Notes under the pieces: model-generated
What the model saw: only the letters and a program-made list of their open reading frames with translations
Database searches by the model: none
Told to the model about the DNA's origin: nothing
Assembly: GCA_963734685.1 (NCBI GenBank)
Contig: CAVTIC010000001.1
Location: 1 to 64,000, forward strand
Length of the DNA: 64,000 bases
Origin: JAOUEA01 sp963734685
GTDB lineage: Bacteria > Actinomycetota > UBA4738 > HRBIN12
Reading direction: 5' to 3'
Position numbers and translations under genes: made by a program
Part shown: one piece after another, positions 27,774 through 35,908 of the stretch
Position numbering within the stretch: position 1 is the first letter of the stretch
Layout: the number at the start of each line of letters is the position of its first letter

Positions 27774-28978
27774 CAGCGGTCCACCCCGCCCATCACGGGA
27801 TCGAGCGAGGCGATCGCCGCGATGGCGTCGGCGACGAGGAACCCCTCCACCATCTTGGGGATCGCCTGGAGGTTCACGAACGACGGATCGCGGATCTTGA
27901 CGCGATACGGGCGATGATCGCCGTTGGAGACGACGTAGAAGCCGAGCTCTCCGCGGGGCGACTCCACCGCCTGGTAGACCTCGCCGGCCGGCACCTCGAC
28001 GCCCTGGGTCACCATCTTGAAGTGATGGATCAGCGCCTCCATCGACTCCTCCATGATGTGGCGGACGTACGCGGGGTCGTTGCCGATGCCGTCGGGACCC
28101 ACGCTCAACTTCGCGGGCCAGGCGACCTTCGGATCCTCGATCATCACGGGGCCGGGCTCCCGGAGGCGCTCGAGGCACTGGCGCACGATCTTCATCGACT
28201 CGCGCATCTCTTCGATGCGTAGGCGGTAGCGCGCGTAGGCGTCGGCGTCGGTTCGCACAGGCACGTCGAAGTCGTAGGTCTCGTAGCCGCAGTACGGAGC
28301 GTCCTTCCGCACGTCGGTGGCGGGGCCGGCGGCGCGCAGCACCGGGCCCGTCACGCCGAGCGCGAGGGCGTCGCCGGCGCTGAGCACCCCGACACCCGCG
28401 TTCCGCTCCAGCCAGATCGGGTTCTCGTCGAGCAGCCGCTCGTAGTCGTCGATGCGCGGAGGCATCTCCTCGAGGAACCGCTCGATCTTGCGGATGCCTT
28501 CCTCGGGCAGATCCATGATCACGCCGCCGATGCGGATGTAGGCATGGTTCATGCGCAGCCCGGTGACCTCTTCGAAGATGTCGAGCAGCACCTCGCGCTC
28601 GCGGAACCCGTAGAGCATCACGCTCACCGCCCCGAGCTCCATGCCGCCCGTGGCGAGCCACACGAGGTGCGAGGAGATGCGGTTCAGCTCGTTCATCAAC
28701 ACCCGGATCACCTGGGCGCGCGGCGGCGCCTCGATGCCGAGCAGTCGCTCGACCGCGAGGCAGTACCCGAGTTCGTTGAAGAACGGCGAAAGGTAGTCGG
28801 CACGGGTGACGTAGGTGACCCCCTGCATCCACGTGCGGTACTCGGTGTTCTTCTCGATGCCGGTGTGCAGGTAGCCGATGATCGGCGTGCACTTGATCAC
28901 CGTCTCGCCGTCGAGCTCCATCAGCAGGCGCAGCACGCCGTGGGTCGAGGGGTGCTGCGGCCCCATGTTGATGATCAT
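27773..28978 (-). CDS. nuoD: NADH-quinone oxidoreductase subunit D (5' end probably frameshifted)
   Basis: At least 401 residues: MIINMGPQHPSTHGVLRLL at the start, HTGIEKNTEYRTW, YLSPFFNELGY and the C-terminal DPVMGGVDR are all NuoD hallmarks. NuoD lines the quinone pocket next to cluster N2. The in-frame codons just upstream of 28978 also read as coding (DAPAAVDARTGEIRQET) but have no start. An ATG at 29063 with GAGG four bases upstream opens MADAPIYADHT in another frame and hits TGA at about 29030; removing one base there joins both into a natural N-terminus. I therefore suspect the true start is 29063. Confidence 0.9.
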   Translation of the reverse strand: MIINMGPQHPSTHGVLRLLMELDGETVIKCTPIIGYLHTGIEKNTEYRTWMQGVTYVTRADYLSPFFNELGYCLAVERLLGIEAPPRAQVIRVLMNELNRISSHLVWLATGGMELGAVSVMLYGFREREVLLDIFEEVTGLRMNHAYIRIGGVIMDLPEEGIRKIERFLEEMPPRIDDYERLLDENPIWLERNAGVGVLSAGDALALGVTGPVLRAAGPATDVRKDAPYCGYETYDFDVPVRTDADAYARYRLRIEEMRESMKIVRQCLERLREPGPVMIEDPKVAWPAKLSVGPDGIGNDPAYVRHIMEESMEALIHHFKMVTQGVEVPAGEVYQAVESPRGELGFYVVSNGDHRPYRVKIRDPSFVNLQAIPKMVEGFLVADAIAAIASLDPVMGGVDR

Positions 28979-29069
28979 CGTCTCCTGCCTGATCTCGCCC
29001 GTGCGTGCGTCGACCGCGGCAGGGGCGTCAGGTGTGATCGGCGTAGATGGGGGCGTCGGCCATGGAACC

Positions 29070-29570
29070 TCAGGTGGTCGTGCGGGTGTCGACCGGCGGG
29101 ATGAACGCCCCGTGGTACCGGGTGTTCACGCCACCGAGCTCCTCGGTCTTCAGCAGTGGGAACCCGTCCCATCCCTCGGGGAGCAACAGCGGTCGAGGGT
29201 CGGGGTGGCCGTCGAACACGATGCCGTAGAAGTCGTGGGTCTCGCGCTCGTGCCAGTTGGCCGTCGGGAACAACGAGGTCACCGAGGGAAGGTGCGCGTC
29301 GCCTTCGGCCAGGCCGACCTTCACCCGGATCCGGTGGTGGTGCTCGATCGACAGGAGCTCGTAGGCGACCCAGAACCGTGGGTCGGATCCTGGCCAATCG
29401 GTGGCGGTGACGCTGGAGCAGAAGCCCAGCGAGAGCTCGTCGTCGTCGCGGAGCCACGCGAGCGTCTCGAGCAGGTCGTCTCGCTCGTCGATCGCGGTGA
29501 CCTCGCCCCGCGCGACCACGGTGTCGGGGCAGCGAGCCCGGACACGCTCTGCCACCTCGGCAGGCGTCAC
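29070..29570 (-). CDS. nuoC: NADH-quinone oxidoreductase subunit C (complete cluster)
   Basis: A 166-residue peripheral-arm subunit. VTSLFPTANWHERETHDFYGIVFDGHPDPRP is the diagnostic segment, and the C-terminal GVNTRYHGAFIPP matches the family end. The GTG start at 29570 overlaps the nuoB stop (GTGA). It is separate from nuoD, whose likely start lies directly after this stop. Confidence 0.94.
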   Translation of the reverse strand: MTPAEVAERVRARCPDTVVARGEVTAIDERDDLLETLAWLRDDDELSLGFCSSVTATDWPGSDPRFWVAYELLSIEHHHRIRVKVGLAEGDAHLPSVTSLFPTANWHERETHDFYGIVFDGHPDPRPLLLPEGWDGFPLLKTEELGGVNTRYHGAFIPPVDTRTTT

Positions 29571-30085
29571 TTGAACGGCTCCGTGGTGCGGACCTTCTCC
29601 TGCAGCTTCAGGATGCCGTGCATCAGCATCTCGGGCTTGGGCGGGCATCCCGGCACGTACACGTCGACGGGCACGATCGTGTCCACCCCCTGCACGATCG
29701 CGTAGTTCGTGAACATGCCACCCGCGCTCGCGCACACGCCCATCGAGATCACCCATCGAGGTTCGGGCATCTGGTCGTAGATGCGCCGCAGCACCGGGGC
29801 CATCTTCTGCGAGACGCGGCCCGCCACGATCATCAGGTCGGCCTGGCGAGGCGACGCCCGGAACAACTCCATGCCCCAGCGGGAGAGGTCGTACTTGCCG
29901 GCGCCCGTCGACATCATCTCGATCGCGCAGCACGCCAGCCCGAACGTCGCCGGCCACATCGACTGCTTCCGCGCCCACCCGACCGCGCGGTCGAGCGATG
30001 TCAGCAGCACGCCACGACGGACCTCGTCCTCGATCTCCTCGGGGGTCTTCCCGAGGTGCACGCCCTCGAGGCGCTCAACGGGCAC
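29567..30085 (-). CDS. nuoB: NADH-quinone oxidoreductase subunit B (complete cluster)
   Basis: A 172-residue N2-cluster subunit with TFGLACCAIEMM, MGVCASAGGMF and VPGCPPKPEML providing the four cysteine ligands. The start is taken as the GTG at 30085, which overlaps the nuoA stop and has GGAGG six bases upstream; an ATG further upstream would extend it into nuoA with unconserved sequence. Confidence 0.94.
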   Translation of the reverse strand: MPVERLEGVHLGKTPEEIEDEVRRGVLLTSLDRAVGWARKQSMWPATFGLACCAIEMMSTGAGKYDLSRWGMELFRASPRQADLMIVAGRVSQKMAPVLRRIYDQMPEPRWVISMGVCASAGGMFTNYAIVQGVDTIVPVDVYVPGCPPKPEMLMHGILKLQEKVRTTEPFK

Positions 30086-30530
30086 CGGCGACCTCCGGAT
30101 CCCGCCGCTCCGCTGCCGGTTCGACATCGACATCAGCCGAGTCATCGGTCCCGACGGGGGTGGCGGCCGTCTCGGACCAGTCGAAGCCACCCAAGCGCCA
30201 GATGTAGACGTACGCCACGAACACCAGGCCGAGGAAGATCGCCATCTCGATGAGGCCGAAGAGTCCGAGCTCACGGAAATGGATCGCCCACGGGAACAGG
30301 AAGATGATCTCGATGTCGAAGATGATGAACAGCATCGCGACGACGTAGAACTTCACGCTGAACTTCTCCCCCCGCGGAAGCCGCACCGGGTCGTTGCCGC
30401 ACTCGTACGCTGAGAGCTTCACGGGGTTCGGCCTGTGGGGTCGGAACGCGCGCGAGACCACCAACGACACCACCCCGAAGGCGACCGCGAGCGCGGCCAT
30501 CGCGACGATCGGCAGGTAGTCGATCAGCAC
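30075..30530 (-). CDS. nuoA: NADH-quinone oxidoreductase subunit A (complete cluster)
   Basis: A 151-residue membrane subunit: KLSAYECGNDPVRLPRGEKFSVKFYVVAMLFIIFDIEIIFLFPWA spans the conserved loop and second helix (quoted here as two adjoining landmarks, YECGNDP and FDIEIIFLFPWA). The C-terminal 30 hydrophilic residues are an extension not needed for the fold. The GTG at 30530 follows the geranylgeranyl reductase stop by 16 bases, so the nuo genes and that reductase probably share a transcript. Confidence 0.95.
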   Translation of the reverse strand: MLIDYLPIVAMAALAVAFGVVSLVVSRAFRPHRPNPVKLSAYECGNDPVRLPRGEKFSVKFYVVAMLFIIFDIEIIFLFPWAIHFRELGLFGLIEMAIFLGLVFVAYVYIWRLGGFDWSETAATPVGTDDSADVDVEPAAERRDPEVAGAR

Positions 30531-30546
30531 GGGCGAATCCTATCGG

Positions 30547-31797
30547 TCACGACGCTCTCGCGATCCGCGTCAGCAGGTGGAACAGCCGGTCCTGCCGGTC
30601 ACCGTCGGGCCCGTCCGTGAGGTTGGCCATCACCCGCATCGCGAAGCCCATGACGCGCTGGTTCGGAAGGACGTACTTCGTGGCCCCGCCCATGATCGCC
30701 GGGCGCCCGACCAGCCTCGCGAAACCCCGCCCGATCGTGAAGTAGTCGCCGTACCGTTCTCGCAGGGCGGTCGGGTACATCATCGCGATGCCGGGACGGT
30801 CCTTCACGAGCGCCTCGTGCACGAGCTCGGAGGCGACCTCCGCGGTCTCCATCGCGTAGGCGATGCCCTCCCCGTTGAACGGGTTCACGGCCCCGGCGGC
30901 GTCGCCGATCAGGAGCATGCCCGGCACGACCTGCGGCACCCGGTTCAGGCTCATCGGGAGCGGACCCGAGAGCACGCGTCCCTCCGCCGTCTCCTCCGCG
31001 ATGCCCCACTCGCCCGGCAGCATCGTCGAGAACGCGGTGAACAGCCGTTGGGCCGAGATCTGCTTGAAGTCCTTGAAGGTGTTGAGCAGGCCTGCGCCGA
31101 GGTTGATGCGCCCGCCTGCCATCGGAAAGAGCCAGCCGTAGCCGGGCAGCAGGAGGTCGCCCTCCCACAGGTCGAGCCACGACTCGAACCAGGGGCCCGG
31201 GTGATACGGCACGCGGTAGTAGCGGCGCGCCGCGATGCCGAGCGGGCGGGAATCGTCGCGGCGAACCCCCACGGGCTTCGCGAACCGGCTCGCCGCCCCG
31301 TCGGCCGCGATCGTGAATCGGGCCGAGATCTCCGTCGGCTCGGCGTCGCGGTCATCCGACGGACGAACCCGGGCCCCGGTCACCCACCCCCCGTCGAGGG
31401 TCGGTTCGACCGCCTCGGTGCGCTCGAGCAGGTGGGCGCCGGCCTTCTGCGCCCGCTCGATCAAGAGGTGGTCGAACGTCGCGCGGGGCATGACGAGCCC
31501 GTAGTCGGGCCAGCTGGAGAGCTCGGGCCAGGGCAGCTCGATCGTCGTGTGCCGCGAGTAGACGCGCAGCCCCTTGACCCGCTCGAACCCGGGATCGTCG
31601 GTGTCGATGCCCATGCGCAGCAGGGCCGCCACGCTTCGAGGGGTCAGGCCGTCGCCACAGACCTTCTCGCGGGGGAACGACGAGCGATCGACCACCGTGA
31701 CATCCAGGCCGTGGCGAGCGAGGTAGTAGCCCGCGGCGGCCCCGCCGGGCCCGCCGCCGACCACGAGCACGTCGGTCTCGAGTCGTCGTTCGCTCAC
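30547..31797 (-). CDS. Geranylgeranyl reductase family FAD enzyme (menaquinone-tail reductase, MenJ-like)
   Basis: A 416-residue flavoprotein. It begins with the dinucleotide-binding motif VLVVGGGPGGAAAGYYLA, followed by REKVCGDGLTPRSV and the FAD-ribose motif LLIGDAAGAVNPFNGEGIAYAME. Relatives reduce prenyl double bonds; in mycobacteria MenJ saturates one isoprene unit of menaquinone, and other members act on chlorophyll or archaeal lipids. Its place as first gene before nuoA favours menaquinone. The GTG start has GGGGGGA upstream. A perfect Rex operator lies 87 bases before it, so the whole run is likely redox controlled. Confidence 0.88.
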   Translation of the reverse strand: MSERRLETDVLVVGGGPGGAAAGYYLARHGLDVTVVDRSSFPREKVCGDGLTPRSVAALLRMGIDTDDPGFERVKGLRVYSRHTTIELPWPELSSWPDYGLVMPRATFDHLLIERAQKAGAHLLERTEAVEPTLDGGWVTGARVRPSDDRDAEPTEISARFTIAADGAASRFAKPVGVRRDDSRPLGIAARRYYRVPYHPGPWFESWLDLWEGDLLLPGYGWLFPMAGGRINLGAGLLNTFKDFKQISAQRLFTAFSTMLPGEWGIAEETAEGRVLSGPLPMSLNRVPQVVPGMLLIGDAAGAVNPFNGEGIAYAMETAEVASELVHEALVKDRPGIAMMYPTALRERYGDYFTIGRGFARLVGRPAIMGGATKYVLPNQRVMGFAMRVMANLTDGPDGDRQDRLFHLLTRIARAS

Positions 31798-31884
31798 GTC
31801 GATCCCCCCTGCGCGGTGAGGGCGCGGCCGCCTCCCCGCTCCCGGGTCCTCATCCGGCGGAGGAGCCCGATGGATCGGGAAGGC

Positions 31885-31902
31885 TTGTGAAAAGATTCAC
31901 AA
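31885..31902. promoter_or_regulatory. Perfect Rex operator at the head of the menJ-nuoA-N operon
   Basis: TTGTGAAAAGATTCACAA matches the Rex consensus TTGTGAA-N4-TTCACAA at every fixed position and is a perfect palindrome outside the spacer. A possible -10 (TAGCCT, minus strand) lies 6 bases upstream, so the operator would cover the transcription start. Confidence 0.92.
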
Positions 31903-31907
31903 AGCTC

Positions 31908-31913
31908 AGGCTA
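31908..31913 (-). promoter_or_regulatory. Possible -10 (TAGCCT) of the menJ-nuo operon
   Basis: TAGCCT on the minus strand is placed so that transcription would start within the Rex operator, the same spacing logic as at 14734-14739. No clear -35 can be seen. Confidence 0.35.
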
Positions 31914-31999
31914 CCGCACGTCGTCGGAACGCGCACGGCCACGCTACCCCGGTCGCGTGGCGAGGGCCAACGCGGGTCAGGGCGTCAGCCGCCCGCTCG

Positions 32000-32425
32000 T
32001 CAGCGGTGGCTCCAGGCATCGACGCGCGAAGGCACGACCCGCAGGAACCCGAGGGAGTGCACGTCGCGGCTGAACGCCTCGAACCCGTCGCGCGCGAACA
32101 TCGGCCGGTACTTCTCATGCCAGTTCGACATCGGCGCCCGAAGGTCGGGGTGCTCGGCCGGGTAGGCCTCGGCGACCCCCTCGAGGCGAACACCCGCGAG
32201 CTCGCTCCAGTCGCGTCCTCGGTCGATCAAGACGGAGACGCGGGCGTCGCGCAGGGCGTGCTCCCACGTGGTGTCGCCGACCCTCGTCGAGACCCAGATG
32301 CCGTCGTCGCGCCAGACGAACCACCGCGGGGCGATGTAGGGACCGCCGTCGGGGCGCACGGTCGCGATCCGGCACGCCGGCACGTCGCCGAACGACCGCC
32401 GCAGCCCCTCGAGGTCGTCGCTCAC
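32000..32425 (-). CDS. Pyridoxamine 5'-phosphate oxidase-like flavin/F420-binding protein
   Basis: A 141-residue split-barrel protein. RIATVRPDGGPYIAPRWFVWRDDGIWV is the typical strand pair that binds FMN or F420, followed by RDARVSVLIDRG. Members of this superfamily include F420-dependent reductases and heme-utilisation proteins; the cofactor cannot be decided by eye. The GTG start overlaps the upstream prenyl synthase stop by four bases, so the two are co-translated, which hints at a role near isoprenoid or quinone metabolism. Confidence 0.75.
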   Translation of the reverse strand: MSDDLEGLRRSFGDVPACRIATVRPDGGPYIAPRWFVWRDDGIWVSTRVGDTTWEHALRDARVSVLIDRGRDWSELAGVRLEGVAEAYPAEHPDLRAPMSNWHEKYRPMFARDGFEAFSRDVHSLGFLRVVPSRVDAWSHR

Positions 32426-33321
32426 GCCATCTCCATCGACGACGCCAACCCGTCGAGGGCGGCGGCGGCGTCTCGGTCGATCGGGGCTTCCCGCAACTCC
32501 TCCCGGGCGCGCGCGACGAGCGCGTTCACGGTCTCCGGCGTCGCGCCGTGAGCCCCCTCACGATCCTGCAGGTCGTCACGCAACTGGAAGGCCTCACCCA
32601 ACGGCGCGCCGTACGCACGCAGCGCATCGGCGACCTCGGGGACGTCGGCGGCGAGCGCCGCCCCGACGAGCAACGGCCCCTCGACCGTGTAGCTGCCTCC
32701 CTTCAGGCGCGCCGCGGCGAGGGCGGCGTCGGGTTCCCCGGCGATCCCGGCCACGTCGAGCAGCTGGCCCGCGGCCATGTCGAGGCGCATCTCGTGGTAG
32801 GGCGACAGGGCACGGGCCAGCGACGGCGGATCGAACCCGCTCGTGAGCAGCAGCCGGTCGGCGAGCACGGCGGCCAGGTCGCCGGCGAGGAGCGCGCCCG
32901 CGCGGCCGAAACGGTCCGCCTCGACCCGGAACCCGCGCCGGAGCGCCTCGCCCGCCAGGTGCGGAGCCGTCGCCGCGACATCGCGTCGTTCGTCCGCCTC
33001 GTCCATGAGGTCGTCGTGGATCAGCGCCATCGTGTGCAGGAGCTCCATCGCGGCCGCGGCCCGCGCGATCGGTCCGTCGATGCGATCGGCCGACGCGGCG
33101 TCACCCCCCGCCGCCCGGAACCCCCAGAGGCAGCACGCCGGCCGGACGCGTTTGCCGCCGGCCTCGACGAGGCGGGAGATCTCCCGCACCAGCAGCGGGG
33201 CGTGAGGATCGATCGCGGCGAGGTGCTCGGCATCCCGTGCCAGCGCGGCGTGCAACGTCGGGTCGACGACGGCCCGCACGGCGTCGAGCGCGGGGACGGA
33301 GACGGCGTGCTCGGTGGTCAC
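32422..33321 (-). CDS. Polyprenyl synthetase family protein (second copy)
   Basis: A 299-residue prenyl diphosphate synthase. The first aspartate-rich motif is ALIHDDLMDEADERRD and the second FQLRDDLQDREG; GGKRVRPACCLWGF is the substrate-binding region. It is diverged from the synthase at 14766-15776 and is shorter, in line with a farnesyl or geranylgeranyl diphosphate synthase, though chain length is not certain. GTG at 33321 is used; the open frame further upstream overlaps the divergent ctaA-ctaB promoter and looks non-coding. Confidence 0.87.
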   Translation of the reverse strand: MTTEHAVSVPALDAVRAVVDPTLHAALARDAEHLAAIDPHAPLLVREISRLVEAGGKRVRPACCLWGFRAAGGDAASADRIDGPIARAAAAMELLHTMALIHDDLMDEADERRDVAATAPHLAGEALRRGFRVEADRFGRAGALLAGDLAAVLADRLLLTSGFDPPSLARALSPYHEMRLDMAAGQLLDVAGIAGEPDAALAAARLKGGSYTVEGPLLVGAALAADVPEVADALRAYGAPLGEAFQLRDDLQDREGAHGATPETVNALVARAREELREAPIDRDAAAALDGLASSMEMA

Positions 33322-33424
33322 GTGCGGAGTATCTCGCAGCCGCGCGCCGCGGCCCGGCACTATCATGAGCCCTGCCACGAGGGAGTCCCGCGTGCGATGC
33401 ACCCCGAGTTCCCATGAGGACCCG

Positions 33425-35246
33425 ATGACCCGCTTCCAGAAGCTCGCCGTCGCCACCACCGCATCGACCCTGACCCTGATCGCGTGGGGCGGCGTCGTAC
33501 GGGCGACGGGGTCGGGCGACGGGTGTCCCGACTGGCCGAGATGCTTCGGAAGCTGGGTGCCGAGGTGGGAGTACCACACCCTGATCGAGTACACGCATCG
33601 GGCGCTCGGCGTCGCCTCCGGCCTGCTCGCGGTCGCGCTCGCCGTCGCAGGCGTCGTCGGGTTGGTCCGCGACCGGCGAGGACGCCCGACCGACACCCCG
33701 CGGTCGGCCGTGTGGCTCGCCGCCGCCCTGGTGCCGCTGTTCGCGGTGCAGGGTGCGCTCGGCGGCGCCGTCGTGAACAGCGACCTCGACCCGGCGGTGG
33801 TCACGTTGCACTTCGGCCTCGCGATGATCGTGCTGGGGGTGGTGATCGCCGCGACCACGTTGTCCTTCGAGGGCGACCGCCGCGCCGGCGACCGCGCCTA
33901 CGCGAGGCTCGCCGCGATCACGGCGGTGGCCACGTTCGCGCTGCTGCTCGTCGGTACCTACGTGCGCGCGGAGGGGGCCGGTCTCGCGTTCCGCGACTGG
34001 CCGCTGATGGGTGGACGTCTCGTGCCCCCGTTCGGACCACGGGGCGCCGCCGAGATGTTCGCGCACCGGGTGCTCGCGATCGCGGTGGCGGCGCTCGCCC
34101 TCTGGTTGGTCGTGCGCGCGCGCACGATGTCGGTGCGGTCCCGGCGGCTCGTCCGGCTCTCGACCCTGGCCGGTCTACTGTTCCTCGGCCAGATCGCACT
34201 CGGTGGCATCAACGTGCTGACCGAGCTCTCGACGTGGCCGAGGGCACTGCACGTCGCCACGTCGGCCGCGATCTGGGCGACGGTGGTGGCGCTGGCGGTG
34301 GTCGCTCGCCGGGAACCGGTCACGGACGCGCGACGACCCGCGTCCGATGTCGAGCGGGAAGGGGACCTCCCCGAACGCGAATCGGTCGGCGACACGGTCA
34401 CGGCCTACTTCCGCCTCACGAAACCCCGGATCATCGTGTTGCTGCTCATCACGACCGTGCCCGCGATGGTGCTCGCCGAGGGCGGCGTGCCCTCGCTCTG
34501 GCTCGTGCTCGCGACCCTCGTCGGCGGCTCGCTCGCAGCGGGCGCGGCCAACGCGATCAACATGTACCTCGACCGCGACATCGACGAGGTGATGCGCAGG
34601 ACGCGGAGCCGACCACTCCCGGCCCACCAGATCTCCCCCGAGCGTGCACTCGCGTTCGGGTTCTGGCTGGGCGCGTTCTCGTTCGTGTTCCTGGGCATGA
34701 CGGTGAACGTGCTCGCGGCCACCCTCTCGCTCGCGGCGATCGCGTTCTACGTGGTCGTCTACACGATGTGGCTGAAGCGCTCAAGCACGCAGAACATCGT
34801 GATCGGCGGCGCGGCCGGCGCTGCGCCGGCGCTGATCGGCTGGGCGGCCGTCACCGGGGTCGCTCGCCTGGCCCGCATGGGTGCTGTTCGCGATCGTCTT
34901 CGTCTGGACGCCACCGCACTTCTGGGCGCTCGCGCTGCGGTTCCAGGGAGACTACGCGGCCGCGGGCGTCCCGATGCTGCCGGTGGTCAAGGGCGACGAC
35001 GAGACGAGGCGTCAGATCTTCCTGTACTCGCTCGCGCTGTTCGGCACGACCTTGCTGCTCGCCCCCGTCGCCGGCATGGGCCCGATCTACCTCGGCACCG
35101 CGGTCGTGCTCGGCGGCGTGTTCGTCTACCGGGCTCTGTTGCTCCGGCGCCACGCGGGCGCCGATCGATCCTGGCGGCTGTTCACCTACTCGATCGTGTA
35201 CCTCGCGGCCCTGTTCGGCGCCGTCGCGCTCGACGCGATCGTCTAG
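33425..35246 (+). CDS. CtaA-CtaB fusion: heme A synthase plus heme O synthase, one-base frameshift
   Basis: The first half (about residues 1-300) is a COX15/CtaA heme A synthase with paired histidine regions such as IEYTHRALGV, TLHFGLAMI, FAHRVLAI and RALHVATSA. After a linker the second half is protoheme IX farnesyltransferase: YFRLTKPRI, the NAINMYLDRDIDEVMRRT motif and, later, WTPPHFWALAL. The total is about 607 residues. An extra G in the run at 34856-34859 breaks the frame; dropping it gives VTGSLAWPAWVLFAIV, the expected CtaB sequence. ATG 33425 follows GAGGA. It converts heme B to heme O to heme A for the caa3 oxidase encoded next door. Confidence 0.9.
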
Positions 35247-35908
35247 TCCGCGGCGTTCCCGGCCTCGTCCTCCGTTGCCAGCAATCCTTCGATCAGCCCC
35301 GACAGCTCCTCGGCGCTCGTCTCGCCGTACACCACGTAGCGCATCGAGCCGGACGAGTCCACGAGGTATGTGTCGGGCAGGAACGGGAACCCCAGCAGCG
35401 CCGCCGCTCGCCCGTCGGGGTCGGACAGGCTCGGATAGGTGACGCCGAAGTCCGCGATCCATCGTTCGGCGGCGGCCCGGTCGTCTCGGTAGTCGATCCC
35501 GAGGAACTCCACGCCGCGCCCCTCGAACTCGGCCTGAACACGCTGCAGTGCCGGCTGCTCGCGACGGCACGGTTCGCACCACGTCGCCCAGACGTTCATC
35601 ACCAGGACCGACCAGTCCATCTCGTCGGTATCCACACCGGGACCCACGACAGCCTCGCCCTGCAGCTGCGGCATCGGCTCCTCGATCGAGGCGACGCCGC
35701 CCTCCTCCCGAGGGTCGCTGGTGGGTCTCAGGGCGAACGCGGCGATCCCGCCCACCGCGACGACACCGAGGACCGACAGTGCGACTCGTCGACCACGGCC
35801 GCGCGAGGGAGGGCCGTCGGTGTGGACGCCGGTCTGCTCGGGGCCGGGCGCGTCGGTGTCCGTCAGGTGACCTCGACGGTGCCGATCATCGTCGGGTGCA
35901 CGTCGCAT
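35243..35908 (-). CDS. TlpA/ResA-like membrane-anchored thioredoxin
   Basis: A 221-residue protein with one N-terminal membrane anchor (VALSVLGVVAVGGIAAFAL, about residues 42-60) and a thioredoxin domain with the active site WATWCEPCRREQP. The cis-proline region is GFPFLPDTYLVD. Such exported thioredoxins keep cytochrome c CxxCH cysteines or the CuA cysteines reduced, which fits its place at the end of the ccdA-res-cta operon. The start at 35908 lies inside the upstream gene; a CTG nearer the stop of that gene is an alternative. The 3' end overlaps ctaB convergently by four bases. Confidence 0.88.
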   Translation of the reverse strand: MRRAPDDDRHRRGHLTDTDAPGPEQTGVHTDGPPSRGRGRRVALSVLGVVAVGGIAAFALRPTSDPREEGGVASIEEPMPQLQGEAVVGPGVDTDEMDWSVLVMNVWATWCEPCRREQPALQRVQAEFEGRGVEFLGIDYRDDRAAAERWIADFGVTYPSLSDPDGRAAALLGFPFLPDTYLVDSSGSMRYVVYGETSAEELSGLIEGLLATEDEAGNAAD

